DNA of 64,000 nt from GCA-016699445 sp964555055 (GCA_964555055.1 CAZKQW010000003.1:124001-188000), one strand, 5' to 3'. Shown: positions 1-9,518, numbered from the stretch's first letter. Translations and numbers: made by a program. Notes: generated by a model from the sequence alone, not told the origin.

Positions 1-306
1 TCGATCGGATACGAACCCAAGGACATCGTCTCCCTTTTCATGATCCAAGGCCTCGTCCTGGGAACGACCGGTGGCGTTTTGGGCATGTCTTTAGGCCACC
101 TCCTGTGCCGGTATCTGTCCACCATCACCGTAGATCCCGGACGCTTGATCGGCGGCGGCGGGAAGATGATGATCTCCTACGAACCTTTGATTTACCTCTT
201 CGGGTTTTTGCTCGCCTTCGGCTCTTCCGTAGTAGCGAGTCTTTTGCCGGCGCGGGCCGCCTCCAAATTGACGCCGATCGATATCATCCGTTCGGAGGGA
301 TCGTAA
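1..306 (+). CDS. Lipoprotein-releasing ABC transporter permease, C-terminal part (LolC/LolE, FtsX family)
   Basis: This is the end of a gene that starts before the window; the frame is open from base 1 to the TAA at 304-306. About 101 residues remain. They contain two hydrophobic segments separated by a short loop, and the tail PARAASKLTPIDIIRSEGS. That tail is typical of the last helix of FtsX/MacB-type permeases, where a PARRAAxxxPxEALR-like stretch follows the final membrane span. The stop codon overlaps the ATG of the LolD-like ATPase (TAATG), so the two are translationally coupled. In Gram-negative bacteria such a pair extracts lipoproteins from the inner membrane for delivery to LolA. 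The family call rests on the tail and the neighbour. LolC and LolE cannot be told apart from this fragment, and a MacB-like exporter is the alternative. Confidence 0.8.
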   Translation, partial: SIGYEPKDIVSLFMIQGLVLGTTGGVLGMSLGHLLCRYLSTITVDPGRLIGGGGKMMISYEPLIYLFGFLLAFGSSVVASLLPARAASKLTPIDIIRSEGS

Positions 307-983
307 TGGGCTTGAGGGCTTCGCATATCGTCAAATCCTTCGGAACGCCTCCCACGCATGTATTGAAGGACATCTCGCTTACGATCGACGACGGGGATTT
401 CGTTTCGATTACGGGCCGCTCGGGCTCCGGGAAGAGCACGTTGCTTTACGTCATGAGCACTTTAGACCAAGCCACGTCGGGCGAGATCGAAATCGACGGC
501 GAAAAGATCTCGAGGATGCCTTCCGAGCGGTTGCACCGCTTCCGCAACCAAAACATGGGTTTCGTGTTCCAGTTCCATTACCTTCTGCCCGAGCTGACGG
601 CCTTGGAAAACGTGCTCATCCCGGCGCGCAAGACGAAGCGGCACGCCGAAAAAACGGAATTGGCCCTTTCGCTCCTGGAGAGGTTCGGCCTGGAATCAAA
701 GGAAAACCGCCTTCCGGGACAGCTTTCGGGCGGGGAGCAACAACGGGTCGCCATCGCCCGCGCTCTCGTCATGAAACCCAAATACCTCTTCGCCGACGAA
801 CCGACGGGCAATCTGGATTCCGCCAACGGGGATCAAGTGATCCGGATCTTGAAAGAACTCAACGAGAGCGAAAAGATGACGGTGGTGATCGTCACCCACG
901 ATCCCGATTATGCCGCCTTGGCCAAGCGGCAAGTTCATCTGGTGGACGGCCGCATCTCTTCCCGAAGCGATTCAATAAAGTGA
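306..983 (+). CDS. lolD: LolD-like ABC transporter ATPase
   Basis: A 225-residue ATPase, the usual length of LolD. It has Walker [10 protein letters not shown], a Q-loop in [18 protein letters not shown], signature [15 protein letters not shown], Walker [10 protein letters not shown] and the switch histidine in VIVTHD. The [11 protein letters not shown] region is characteristic of the LolD/MacB/FtsE subfamily. The ATG at 306 is chosen because it overlaps the stop of the permease and matches family length; the frame stays open further upstream but would encode non-family sequence. The protein would energise release of outer-membrane lipoproteins, which suits the many predicted lipoproteins elsewhere in the window. 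Its last 12 bases overlap the end of the convergent YyaL gene. Confidence 0.9.
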   Translation: MGLRASHIVKSFGTPPTHVLKDISLTIDDGDFVSITGRSGSGKSTLLYVMSTLDQATSGEIEIDGEKISRMPSERLHRFRNQNMGFVFQFHYLLPELTALENVLIPARKTKRHAEKTELALSLLERFGLESKENRLPGQLSGGEQQRVAIARALVMKPKYLFADEPTGNLDSANGDQVIRILKELNESEKMTVVIVTHDPDYAALAKRQVHLVDGRISSRSDSIK

Positions 984-3014
984 AAATTCCTTTTTCGAAG
1001 CGAGCGAGGCCGCGAGGGTTTCCGGAGTCTTCACGGGATTGAGGCAAGAACGGTCGCGGCAAACGTACACGAGGGTTTCCTCTCCGGTGGGGGACCGGTG
1101 TTTTAGGAGGGGCAAGCGGCTCTCTTCGGAAGGGGCCGACACGCAGGCCAAGACTTTATTCGGCGCGAAGGATCCGGCCAATGACTTCCTCAGATCCTTG
1201 AAAGATTCCGATTTTTTATCCCCGGAAAAAACGATTTCAAAGGAATGATCGGTCGCGAAATCGAGGGCAATGAGGAGCGATGGGGATCCGTAAGGCGCCC
1301 GCAGGACTTGCGCGGAGAAGAAATCGAAGATTTTCCGCGCGGCCAGGCGGTAGTCTTCGTTTTCGGTCAGCGCATGGAGTTTCAGGAGGTTGAGGGCCAT
1401 GATGGAATTCCCTGAAGGGATGGCTCCGTCATAGATGTCCTTGGTGCGGGCGATGAGCGTCGGATCCCGTCCGTCCGTGGAAAAGTAGCCTCCCGCTTGG
1501 GCGTCCCAAAAGAGCGCGTGGGCTTGGGATTGGAGGGTTTGCGCCCGCTCCAGCCAGAGGAAGTCGAACGAGGCTTCGTAGAGGTCGATGAAGGACTGGA
1601 TGATGAAGGCGTAATCCTCCAAGGAGGCTTCGTACCGTACGTCGCCTTCTCGGAAACGCCGGTAGAGCGCCTGGCCGTTCCAGAGACGTTTCCAGACGAA
1701 TGTCCCGGCCTTTTGCGCCGCCTCCAAATACCGGGCTTCATCCAAGACATTCCCGGCCGAGCAGAAGGCGCTGATCATGAGTCCGTTCCATGAGGCTAGA
1801 ATCTTATCGTCTTTAAGGGGATGGACGCGTTTCTCCCGGGCCTCTCCCATTTTGCGGACCGCCGTTTTCAGCGGTTCCCGGTATTTGTCCTCCCATGGGG
1901 TGCCGGGTTTTAGGAAGGGAATATTCTTGTGCTCGAAATTCCCATGAGCGGTGATGCCATACGTTTCTTTGACCTTTTGAAATTCCTCGGCCGTGAGAAG
2001 GTCTTGGAGTTCGGCCTCGCTCCATACGTAGAACTTCCCTTCCACGCCCTCGCTGTCGGCATCCTCGGCGGAATAAAAACCGCCTTCGGCATGCGTCATA
2101 TCGCGGAGCACGTAATCCAAGGTTTCGCGGGTTATAGACGCCCAGAGAGGGTTCTTGTCGACCTGATAAGCCTCCAGATAAGTCTTAGCGAGCAGGGCGT
2201 TGTCATACAGCATTTTTTCGAAATGAGGGACGAGCCACTGGCTGTCGGTCGCGTAACGAGAAAAGCCTCCCCCCACATGGTCGTAAATGCCACCGCGCGC
2301 CATGGCATCGAGGGTCTTCTGCGCCATAGCGAGGGCGTGGGTTTTGCCGGTGCGCCGGTGGATACGCAGAAGGAGGGAGAGGGATTCGCTGCGGGGGAAC
2401 TTGGGCGCGCTTCCGAAGCCCCCGTCGACGGCGTCGAAGCTCTCCTCCAGCTGGGTGTAGGCGCGGCGCAGGATTTCCTCGTCCAGAGGATGGACGGTAT
2501 CCGGCGACGACGTTTCTTGGAGGGCTTTACGGATTTTAGCGCCCCATTCCACGACGCGGCCGTTGTCTTCCTTCCACATGCGCGAGATCTCCTTCAAGAC
2601 GGTGGGAAAGCCCGGCCGACCGTAGCGGTTGTCGGGAGGGAAGTAAGTGCCGCCGAAGAAAGGCTCGAGGGTGGGCGAGAGGAACACCGAGAGCGGCCAT
2701 CCGCCGCCGCCGACCATGGCTTGCACCGCGGTCATGTAGATGTGGTCCACGTCCGGACGCTCCTCGCGGTCGACTTTGATGTTCACGAAGAGTTCGTTCA
2801 TGAGGGAAGCGATCGCGTCGTTCTCGAAGGATTCCCTCTCCATCACGTGGCACCAATGGCAGGTGGCGTAACCGATCGAGAGGAAGATGGGTTTATTTTC
2901 TTTTCGGGATTTCTCAAAGGCTTCTTCGTCCCACGAATACCAATCGACGGGGTTATGGGCGTGTTGGAGGAGATAAGGGCTTTTTTCGCGGGCGAGGCGG
3001 TTAGCGCGAGTCAT
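972..3014 (-). CDS. Thioredoxin-domain protein of the YyaL/SSP411 (DUF255) family
   Basis: About 680 residues, normal for this family. The N-terminus carries the signature [17 protein letters not shown] followed by a thioredoxin-like domain with the redox motif CHWC (in [14 protein letters not shown]) at about residues 55-65. The rest is a six-hairpin (alpha/alpha-barrel) domain with motifs such as [17 protein letters not shown] and [12 protein letters not shown]. The start at 3014 gives [14 protein letters not shown], the expected beginning; an upstream in-frame ATG at 3047 would add a non-conserved dozen residues. The precise reaction is not established. The family is often described as spermatogenesis-associated protein 20 homologues, with a sugar epimerase/isomerase-like fold in the C-terminal part. 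It is transcribed alone and converges on lolD. Confidence 0.9.
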   Translation of the reverse strand: MTRANRLAREKSPYLLQHAHNPVDWYSWDEEAFEKSRKENKPIFLSIGYATCHWCHVMERESFENDAIASLMNELFVNIKVDREERPDVDHIYMTAVQAMVGGGGWPLSVFLSPTLEPFFGGTYFPPDNRYGRPGFPTVLKEISRMWKEDNGRVVEWGAKIRKALQETSSPDTVHPLDEEILRRAYTQLEESFDAVDGGFGSAPKFPRSESLSLLLRIHRRTGKTHALAMAQKTLDAMARGGIYDHVGGGFSRYATDSQWLVPHFEKMLYDNALLAKTYLEAYQVDKNPLWASITRETLDYVLRDMTHAEGGFYSAEDADSEGVEGKFYVWSEAELQDLLTAEEFQKVKETYGITAHGNFEHKNIPFLKPGTPWEDKYREPLKTAVRKMGEAREKRVHPLKDDKILASWNGLMISAFCSAGNVLDEARYLEAAQKAGTFVWKRLWNGQALYRRFREGDVRYEASLEDYAFIIQSFIDLYEASFDFLWLERAQTLQSQAHALFWDAQAGGYFSTDGRDPTLIARTKDIYDGAIPSGNSIMALNLLKLHALTENEDYRLAARKIFDFFSAQVLRAPYGSPSLLIALDFATDHSFEIVFSGDKKSESFKDLRKSLAGSFAPNKVLACVSAPSEESRLPLLKHRSPTGEETLVYVCRDRSCLNPVKTPETLAASLASKKEFSLY

Positions 3015-3050
3015 GCTGTTTCGTAGCATACCCGTTAAAAGGAGCAACGG

Positions 3051-3764
3051 TTACTGATGATTCTGAGGATTCATTAACCTGAGGAATAAATCTCGTAGTT
3101 GACTTTGAATGTCCGGTGGTAGTGTTCTCAAGAGGACCGTCAAAGCCGTGGCCGTTTCCTCGGGGGAGAGTTTAATCTGATCAGGAATGCGGGGAAAACT
3201 TTTTCGAGTGCACGCCTCGATGATTTGCCTAAACAAGTCGACGACTTCGGTTTTATGTTCAGTAAAGAGACGCAACATGGTTCCAGCCGATAAAGCATTA
3301 AGAGAGGGAAGAAAACGCTTGTCCCTGACGAAGTAATCAAACCAGTCAGCAGAGAATTTAGATAAAGGTTCCAGAATCGTATAGGTCATGGCGGCTTGTA
3401 ATGCCATATTTGTTTCGTAAGAGCAGGCCACTTGAACCCGAGCCATAGCCTGCTCGAAGACGTCTATAGCCTCTTTAGGGCCCGTGGCCTCAGCCAATCT
3501 TTTCGCATCTTGGGATATATTATGAATGAATTCGCAAGTGATATCGCTGCAGGAAACCGTCTGTGGACCCTGTACCGCTCCAGCGCAGTAAAAAGATAAA
3601 GTCGTTCCCTCGAGAGAGGCACCTTTCTCAGGAAATCGTGCTGGGGGATACGGTTGCGATTCCAGCCTATGTTGAGCCCCCTGAGTGGGGGAGATACTAT
3701 TCATGGTGTGAATCATCGGCTTTCTCGTGAAAAAGTTGCGACAATTTTCATCCAAAAAAATCAT
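3051..3764 (-). CDS. Hypothetical helical protein, unrecognised
   Basis: A frame of 237 residues that I do not recognise. There is no signal peptide or membrane span. The first 60 residues are proline- and serine-rich. Residues about 75-235 look entirely helical, with regularly spaced leucines that could be helical repeats, and the end is basic/amphipathic. Three starts are possible: 3764, 3716 and 3704. None has a good Shine-Dalgarno sequence, so the true N-terminus is uncertain. Local base composition is more AT-rich than the flanking yyaL and acyltransferase genes. The style resembles other orphan genes in this window (36.6 kb, 40.8 kb, 53.3 kb). It may be a recently acquired or fast-evolving gene; no function is proposed. 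Confidence 0.55.
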   Translation of the reverse strand: MIFLDENCRNFFTRKPMIHTMNSISPTQGAQHRLESQPYPPARFPEKGASLEGTTLSFYCAGAVQGPQTVSCSDITCEFIHNISQDAKRLAEATGPKEAIDVFEQAMARVQVACSYETNMALQAAMTYTILEPLSKFSADWFDYFVRDKRFLPSLNALSAGTMLRLFTEHKTEVVDLFRQIIEACTRKSFPRIPDQIKLSPEETATALTVLLRTLPPDIQSQLRDLFLRLMNPQNHQ

Positions 3765-3909
3765 TTTAACCGCATAAACAAAGGCTAAAAGTCACTTCAG
3801 TCCTTTTAAGTGGAAATGGCAGTTGTATGAAAGTCAGGTAAAGCAGGAAGATGCCTTGCAGGTAGATAAGAATTGCCCGATCTTTTCGGGGGATTTATAG
3901 ACCCTCCCC

Positions 3910-5766
3910 ATGAAAAACCTATCCCATTGGCTATTGGTTTTGATGTATCTTGTGCCCATCATCGGCACGCTCGCATCGATGCGGCGTAAGACGCTGTCGT
4001 TGATCTCCATCGGAGACAGCCTTCGCCGACTTTTGCCCGAAGATAAATATTACCGGAAAGTCCGCTTGTGGGAAGGGAAGTACACGGCGTGGCGGACAAA
4101 GTACCCGATCCGCTCGGTCATCAACCTCGACGACTTGAACCGCTTCGCCGGGAAGATCGAATACGCCTTCGGCCATCTGCGCGATTACACCATCGGCCTC
4201 TTCATGATGGCGTGCTTCGTCTTCGACGTTACTCTCATGCTTTTCGGCAACGTCGAGACGCGCGGGCTGCAGTTTCCGGCCCTCTTTTACCACGGCTTCT
4301 TCGCTTTGCTCTCCCTGTGGAGCTACCGCCGTCACGTGAACGCCGGCATCATGCTGACGGAGTTCATGCGCGTGAATCCCCACGTCCACCCCCAGGAATT
4401 CTTCGAGCATTATTACCGCCGCATCGGACCCTCGGCCGTGCCGGTGCCCGCGAAGGCGTCCCGCGTGGTCGACCCGACGAACATCTCCTACCATACGGGC
4501 AAGCGGCCGAAACAAGGGTATTGGCCCTTGATCCGGGGACTTTACGACACGGCCATCTTCGCGCGCAGCGCTTATAAGGCTTTGGAGAGCGTCGGCCCGG
4601 AATACGGCCGAGACGTCTTCGACGTGATGGCGTCCCTTTGGGGCTCGCGCATGCTGCAGCTCTTCAAGGCCAAGCTCGTTGTCGAAGGCGTCGAGAAGTT
4701 CCACGGTCTCTCCGGGAAAGTGATCCTCGTCTTCAACCATAAGAGCCACCTGGACTTCGTATTCAACTTCTTCGCCTTAAGCTCGACCCATCTAGCGAGC
4801 GGGCGCCCGATCCGCCCGCGCTACATGGCGGCCAAGGACCACTTCGTGGACAATAAATTCGTCTACAGCGGCTTGGGCGTCGGCAAGCTGATCGAGAGCG
4901 TCGATTCCGTCTTCGTCGACCGTAAGGGCAAGGGGAAAGAGGCGATCCTGGACGCGTGCCGGAAGCTGGGCGAGAAGGAGATCGAGATCGCCATGTACCC
5001 TCAAGGCACGCGGGCGTTGTGGAACCTCGGACCGAACGGCGAGCGTTGGGACGCCGGGTATTACACGACGGGCACGGTGCGTTCGTTGAAGCGCGAGATG
5101 GGGCATTTGAAGAAGGGCTGCGCTTTCCTGGCGATCGATACGGCCATGGCCGTCAAGGACCGGAATATCCCCGTCCATCTCGTGGCGATCGGCATCGAAG
5201 GGACGGGGACTTTGATTCCGAAGGGATCTTTACAGGTCCAAACCGAAGGAACCATCAAGTTCACGGTGGGCGAAACGATCACTTTAAAGGCGTCCGACGT
5301 CGAGGGTTTGGAAAAACCGGAATCCGAAAGGGCCGACCTGTTGACGGCGAATGAGCCTCAAAAGGCCTACTTGAGGTTGGCCGAAGACCTCCAAAGGAAG
5401 ATCGACCACGGATTGATCCGTGCGTTGAACCTGCATGAAAGATTGAAGACGCGCTTCCTGGACGAAGCGAAGGTGCAGAGTCTGGTTCCGAAAGAACAAC
5501 TCTTGGTCTTAAGCCACACTTTGAATCAATACCAGCGCGAGAATCGGGACTTGCCTTTCATCGTTTTGGATTTGATCTACGCTTTGCCTCCGCGGGAACA
5601 GGGAGGAAGGCTTAAGGAGTTTGCCCTCTATCTCTTCGAAGCGAGGGAGTTGGATCCCTTCCGGGATCTTATTGTGGATCAGTTGTTCCAGCATCGGGGC
5701 CAGGAGCTGAAATCGATTCAGGTGCAGGAGCAGTCTCAGCGGGTAAAGACGTCGGCTTCGCGCTGA
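3910..5766 (+). CDS. PlsB/PlsC-superfamily acyltransferase with N-terminal membrane segments
   Basis: A 618-residue protein. The N-terminus has a hydrophobic anchor (about residues 5-20) and two more spans near 95-135. The glycerophosphate acyltransferase domain lies at about 265-430: block I is NHKSHLDFVF (the HxxxxD catalytic pair), and block III is PQGTRALW in place of the usual PEGTR. A substrate-binding region of the type AAKDHF and VFVDRKGKG lies between them. About 170 C-terminal residues are helical and lack a recognised domain. The likely role is acylation of glycerol-3-phosphate or lysophosphatidic acid at the inner membrane. Length and the C-terminal extension resemble PlsB-like rather than short PlsC enzymes. 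Its last ~98 bp overlap the end of the convergent mqnD-like gene, which is unusually long. Confidence 0.8.
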   Translation: MKNLSHWLLVLMYLVPIIGTLASMRRKTLSLISIGDSLRRLLPEDKYYRKVRLWEGKYTAWRTKYPIRSVINLDDLNRFAGKIEYAFGHLRDYTIGLFMMACFVFDVTLMLFGNVETRGLQFPALFYHGFFALLSLWSYRRHVNAGIMLTEFMRVNPHVHPQEFFEHYYRRIGPSAVPVPAKASRVVDPTNISYHTGKRPKQGYWPLIRGLYDTAIFARSAYKALESVGPEYGRDVFDVMASLWGSRMLQLFKAKLVVEGVEKFHGLSGKVILVFNHKSHLDFVFNFFALSSTHLASGRPIRPRYMAAKDHFVDNKFVYSGLGVGKLIESVDSVFVDRKGKGKEAILDACRKLGEKEIEIAMYPQGTRALWNLGPNGERWDAGYYTTGTVRSLKREMGHLKKGCAFLAIDTAMAVKDRNIPVHLVAIGIEGTGTLIPKGSLQVQTEGTIKFTVGETITLKASDVEGLEKPESERADLLTANEPQKAYLRLAEDLQRKIDHGLIRALNLHERLKTRFLDEAKVQSLVPKEQLLVLSHTLNQYQRENRDLPFIVLDLIYALPPREQGGRLKEFALYLFEARELDPFRDLIVDQLFQHRGQELKSIQVQEQSQRVKTSASR

Positions 5767-6622
5767 CGTTCAGGAAAGCGTCGTCCAAATTGACGGGCTT
5801 CGGTAGCGCCCCGGCGCGGTAGGCTTTTTCAAAAAGGGTCTTCACGGCCTTCAAGCCGTTACGCCCGCAGTCGACCGTCAACTCGTTCACGTACATTCCG
5901 ATAAATTGGCGGGTTCTCTCTTCATCCAAGCCCCGCGCCCACTCAATGGAGGTCTTCACCGACTCGTCTTGATGGTCGATGCTGTAACGGATGCTGGACT
6001 GGATCACCTCGTAGACCTTTTTCTGGACGTCCTCGTCGAGGCTGCGTTTGATGGCGATGGCTCCCAGGGGCAACGGCAGCTTGTATTCCTTGTGCCACCA
6101 CTCCCCCAGGTCGACGATCTTGAATAAGCCCTTATCCTGGTAGGAGAGTTGGCCTTCGTGGATGATGAGGCCGGCGTCGGCCTTGCCTTGTTGAACCGCT
6201 TCCATCACTTGATCAAAAGGTAATTCGCTATAGCAAAGCCCCGATTTCCCCTCACCCGCGAGATACTGCTCGTAAAGCTTCAACACCAAGAACGCCGTCG
6301 TCTTCTTTCCAGGAATGGCCATGCGGACTTTGAGGAGTTGCTTTGCCTTCAAAGGTTTGGCCGCCACGATGATGGGTCCGTACTTCTCCCCGAAACAAGC
6401 CCCCGTGGTCATTAGCCGGTAATGTTCCGAGATGGCGGGGTAGGCATGGAAGGAAATCGCCGAGACGTCGTAGGCGCCTTCGAGGGCCGCTTTGTTCAAG
6501 GATTCGATGTCTTGGCGGGTTTCCTTGAAGGAAATCCCGCGAGTGTCCACTTTTCCTTGGAAGATAGGGTAGAACATAGAAGCATCGTCGGCGTCCGGGC
6601 TGTGGGCAATGGTGATTTCCAT
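5669..6622 (-). CDS. MqnA/MqnD/SBP-family protein, probable futalosine-pathway enzyme (MqnD-like)
   Basis: About 317 residues from the ATG at 6622, which has a clear AAGGAG Shine-Dalgarno just upstream; the frame extends further without conserved sequence. The protein begins with MEITIAHSPDADDASMFY, a variant of the S-P-x-x-D-D/T-F signature of the MqnA/MqnD periplasmic-binding-protein fold. This is followed by DVSAISFHAYPAI and by AGLIIHEGQLSYQDKGL, also conserved in the family. MqnD makes 1,4-dihydroxy-6-naphthoate in menaquinone synthesis by the futalosine route. Many genomes hold paralogues annotated only as substrate-binding proteins, so the reaction is inferred. The last ~45 residues are Pro/Ala/Ser-rich and overlap the acyltransferase gene. 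It is the last gene of the run purK-purE-membrane protein-zinc ribbon. Confidence 0.75.
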   Translation of the reverse strand: MEITIAHSPDADDASMFYPIFQGKVDTRGISFKETRQDIESLNKAALEGAYDVSAISFHAYPAISEHYRLMTTGACFGEKYGPIIVAAKPLKAKQLLKVRMAIPGKKTTAFLVLKLYEQYLAGEGKSGLCYSELPFDQVMEAVQQGKADAGLIIHEGQLSYQDKGLFKIVDLGEWWHKEYKLPLPLGAIAIKRSLDEDVQKKVYEVIQSSIRYSIDHQDESVKTSIEWARGLDEERTRQFIGMYVNELTVDCGRNGLKAVKTLFEKAYRAGALPKPVNLDDAFLNVSAKPTSLPAETAPAPESISAPGPDAGTTDPQ

Positions 6623-6714
6623 ACGGGCTCCTTTGTATTGGGGGACTCCGCCTAAGGCAGACGATACCCTCGAACCCTTTGGGGTTCGTTTGACTGGCAA
6701 AGCCAGATTCCCTC

Positions 6715-6996
6715 TCACTTGAATTTATATAATTCGTCGGTGTGCCGATCGAATTCTTGATGGGCGTCGGTGCGTTTTTGGCCTCGGAACTCGGCCCGAC
6801 AGCGGTAGCAAACCAACATCCACGGGGTGAATTGATAGATGACAAAATCGATCGCAGCAACCACTATTAAAGAAATGCCCAAAGTCCAAGGGACCGCGAC
6901 GATGCCGAGAAGGACGATGGCCAAGGCGATTTTACGGGGGAAGTCCTTTTGAAGGTAGAGGTCCTTGCATTGGCACTTGGGGCAAGGCGGGATCAT
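6715..6996 (-). CDS. Small membrane protein with split zinc ribbon
   Basis: A 93-residue protein. An N-terminal CPKCQC motif (residues 5-10) and a second pair in VCYRCRAEF (about 63-71) bracket two hydrophobic segments (about 23-42 and 45-60). The two cysteine pairs could form one zinc ribbon on the cytoplasmic face of a helical hairpin. The charged tail is rich in His, Asp and Lys. The ATG overlaps the stop of the upstream membrane protein (ATGA at 6993-6996), so the two are co-translated and probably act together. I do not know a function for this family; electron-transfer or membrane-assembly roles would be guesses. Confidence 0.75.
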   Translation of the reverse strand: MIPPCPKCQCKDLYLQKDFPRKIALAIVLLGIVAVPWTLGISLIVVAAIDFVIYQFTPWMLVCYRCRAEFRGQKRTDAHQEFDRHTDELYKFK

Positions 6997-7838
6997 AAGG
7001 GGATGGCCGATAGCAGGAACAGGTAACGAGCGGCCAATTCCCCTATGAAGATAAACGCGATGGCCACGTACATGATACCCGTGGCGGATTGGTTGGAGCC
7101 GATTTTCGCCGTATTATAGATCAAAGCGACGACGACCGAGGGGATGACCAGCCCCACGAGCACGCGTTGCCAGAAGAAAATCCCGTGTCCCATGAAGTCC
7201 GTGAGGGTCGACAGGAAGTGCGTGTCGGGCCTCACCCAGTGGTTGAAGAGGAATAAAGTCAGTCCGAAGGCGAGAACACGAAGGATCATAGACGCGATCA
7301 GGATCCAAGCCATGTTCACTAAAAGTCTCTTGGGGGTGTCTACCGTCATTAAGTAGAAGTGGCCGAAGATCATTCCGGCTAAAAAGCCTCCCAAAACGAA
7401 TGTCGCCGCTATAAAGTGTAGGGGGACCAGAGTGTTATAAGCCCATTCCGGAGATAAGTGGGGACGGAAGATGAGCGAATTCACGATGACGGCACTGGTG
7501 CCGACGAGGGCGATGAAAGCGGTTTCAAAGCGCCTCATGGCCCATCCCAGCCAGCGGATGCGGAACCAAAGCTGGAAGCAAAGAAGTCCGAAGAGCCACA
7601 TGGCGATCGTCGTGGGCCGCGTGCTCTCCGGCGGAAGGACACCCCCGAAAATTTCCGGGAGGGTGAAGGTGGATTGATGCCAAAAAATCAATCCGATCCC
7701 CGTGAAGAACCAGGACCAGAAGCTGATGGAGCGGAAGAAGTTGGCGTCGATGATCTTGGAGGGAAGTAAGGCGACGGAGATCATCATGCCGACGGACATT
7801 TGGAACAAGAACGTGATGAGGATGAAGGCGATGGACAT
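6993..7838 (-). CDS. Polytopic membrane protein with conserved intramembrane histidines, function unknown
   Basis: A 281-residue protein that is almost entirely hydrophobic, with about eight predicted membrane spans. Several histidines lie inside or at the edge of spans, notably in FWHQSTF, LVPLHFIAATF and IFGHFYLMTVDTPKRLL. This pattern recalls membrane proteins that bind haem or quinone, such as NrfD/DmsC or cytochrome b types, but I cannot assign it to one of them. It lies directly upstream of, and overlaps, the zinc-ribbon membrane protein. Downstream of that is the MqnD-like gene, so a link to quinone or respiratory chemistry is plausible. The gene starts 31 bp after purE and is probably in the same transcript. 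Confidence 0.75.
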   Translation of the reverse strand: MSIAFILITFLFQMSVGMMISVALLPSKIIDANFFRSISFWSWFFTGIGLIFWHQSTFTLPEIFGGVLPPESTRPTTIAMWLFGLLCFQLWFRIRWLGWAMRRFETAFIALVGTSAVIVNSLIFRPHLSPEWAYNTLVPLHFIAATFVLGGFLAGMIFGHFYLMTVDTPKRLLVNMAWILIASMILRVLAFGLTLFLFNHWVRPDTHFLSTLTDFMGHGIFFWQRVLVGLVIPSVVVALIYNTAKIGSNQSATGIMYVAIAFIFIGELAARYLFLLSAIPL

Positions 7839-7869
7839 GCGGCGCCTCTTTCAGAACCGCTTTTTAAAA

Positions 7870-8361
7870 TCAACGTGTAGATTCGAAAGAAGCCTCTATC
7901 TTTTCTTTATAGCGCGCTATTTTATTTAAAATCTCTTCATCCTGTTGTGATGAGCCGACTCCCAAAATTTGAGCGGCGAGAATTCCCGCGTTCCAAGCGT
8001 TTCCGATGGCCATGGTTGCGACGGGCACGTCGTGGGGCATCTGAACGATCGAGAGAAGCGCGTCTTCCCCGCCTAAAGACCCTAAAGGTACTGGGACTCC
8101 GATGACGGGAAGCTCGCAATGGGAAGCGATCATTCCCGGCAAATGCGCGGCACCTCCGGCGCCGGCGATGACGACTTTAATGCCTTGCATCCGGGCTTTT
8201 CTGGCAAAATCGATCACCCGGTGGGGCGTGCGATGGGCGGAAAGGATTCTCATGGCATAGGGAATCCCGAAGAGGTCTAAAGCTTGGCCTGCCTTTTCCA
8301 TGATAGGGAGGTCGCTATCACTGCCCATCGCGATTACGACCGAAGATTTATTTTTCTTCAT
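7870..8361 (-). CDS. purE: N5-carboxyaminoimidazole ribonucleotide mutase PurE
   Basis: A 163-residue protein with the class I PurE signatures GSDSDLPIM, RILSAHRTPHR, AGAGGAAHLPGMIAS and PVPLGSLGGEDALLSIVQMP. It converts N5-CAIR to CAIR in de novo purine synthesis, working with PurK. The ATG at 8361 overlaps the purK stop as ATGA, which fixes the start; a longer frame to 8382 would add seven residues. The SAICAR synthetase purC for the next step is also in this window, about 46 kb away. Confidence 0.95.
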   Translation of the reverse strand: MKKNKSSVVIAMGSDSDLPIMEKAGQALDLFGIPYAMRILSAHRTPHRVIDFARKARMQGIKVVIAGAGGAAHLPGMIASHCELPVIGVPVPLGSLGGEDALLSIVQMPHDVPVATMAIGNAWNAGILAAQILGVGSSQQDEEILNKIARYKEKIEASFESTR

Positions 8362-9518
8362 CTTGATATATCCTGAATCCATTTTTGATGATGTTCTTTT
8401 AATCTTTTTAACATCTCATTGAAATCGTCTTCGTTCGCGGCGCTGATATTCACATGTCCCATTTTTCTTAAGGGCCTGACTTCTTTTTTCCCATACCAAT
8501 AAACATCAAACCCATTCCATTGAGACCATGAAAAGGCGGCGTCGGTATTCGACGGAGTAAGCTCCGGTCCTAAGAGGTTCAACATCGCAAAAAAAGGCTG
8601 ATTTTGAGCGGGCAAAATATCCAATCCCATGACGGCCCTGATATGGTTTTCGAACTGGCTCACGGAAGAGGCGGTAAGGCTGTAATGACTTGAATTATGC
8701 ACGCGGGGTGCCATTTCATTCACCATAAGAGTGCCTTCGGGCGTGAAAAAAAATTCGATGGCCAGAACGCCGACGTAATCCAGGTGATCCGCTACGGCCT
8801 TCGCGTACATTTGGGCTTCTTTATGTTCACCCTCGGAAATATCGGGATCGCTGAAAACCCATTCGCACACACCCGACTTTTGCTGCGTTTTGACGAGGGG
8901 GTAGGCGAAGAAATCGCCCGATTTCCCCCGCGCGCAGACGAGGGCTAGTTCCTTTTTAAACGGGATTTCCGCTTCCGCATAAACCCGTGCGTTTTTCGAC
9001 AAAGCTTCCTCGCAAAATTTCATGAGGGCTGAAGGAGCTTCGTCGGAAAAGCAGACGCCTTTGCCGTCATAGCCGTATCGGCTCCATTTAAGGATGAACG
9101 GGCCAAAAACCTTTCGCGCCTTTTCGAGGGAATCGATGATGGGCTCGGCGGAATCAAACACTTCGAAAGCCGCCGTGGGGATGTGAAGACGGGAGAGAAT
9201 TTCTTTTTGGGAAATCTTATCTTGCAAGGCCTCGAGTGTCGCCAACCGTGGATAGAATTCTTTTTGATGGCCGTATTTTTGAAGCTCGTGAGCCGCGATC
9301 CATTCATTTTCAAAAGTGACGACATCGACGGAATCCATGAATTTTTTAAAATTTTGATCGCCGACACTACCGATAGTGGCGGCATACCCGAATGTGACGG
9401 CCGGTGAGCCATGGCCCTCCACGAACAAAAGGGTGGGAATTCTTAATTTTTGCGCCGCTTGAAATAAAAGACAGGCTAATTGTCCGCCGCCGACAATTCC
9501 TAACTTTTTGGAAATCAT
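8358..9518 (-). CDS. purK: N5-carboxyaminoimidazole ribonucleotide synthase PurK
   Basis: A 386-residue ATP-grasp enzyme. The N-terminus KKLGIVGGGQLACLL is the PurK nucleotide-fold signature. The ATP-grasp core includes FILKWSRYGYDGKGV (glycine-rich loop), YAEAEIPFKKELALV, and the catalytic stretch VNEMAPRVHNSSHYS, in which NEMAPRxHNSGH is the family hallmark. It carboxylates AIR using ATP and bicarbonate. It leads the purK-purE-membrane protein-zinc ribbon-mqnD-like run and overlaps purE by four bases. The 88-bp AT-rich gap from the LysR gene upstream probably holds the promoter. Confidence 0.95.
   Translation of the reverse strand: MISKKLGIVGGGQLACLLFQAAQKLRIPTLLFVEGHGSPAVTFGYAATIGSVGDQNFKKFMDSVDVVTFENEWIAAHELQKYGHQKEFYPRLATLEALQDKISQKEILSRLHIPTAAFEVFDSAEPIIDSLEKARKVFGPFILKWSRYGYDGKGVCFSDEAPSALMKFCEEALSKNARVYAEAEIPFKKELALVCARGKSGDFFAYPLVKTQQKSGVCEWVFSDPDISEGEHKEAQMYAKAVADHLDYVGVLAIEFFFTPEGTLMVNEMAPRVHNSSHYSLTASSVSQFENHIRAVMGLDILPAQNQPFFAMLNLLGPELTPSNTDAAFSWSQWNGFDVYWYGKKEVRPLRKMGHVNISAANEDDFNEMLKRLKEHHQKWIQDISR

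Noticed and set aside
1929..3026. Long plus-strand open frame (about 365 codons) opposite the YyaL gene
   Set aside because: It is antisense to a well-conserved protein, has no family motif and shows codon-position patterns that mirror the minus-strand gene.
3876..3890. Hairpin CCCGA-TCTTT-TCGGG before the acyltransferase gene as a terminator
   Set aside because: The stem is only five base pairs and there is no T-tract on either strand.
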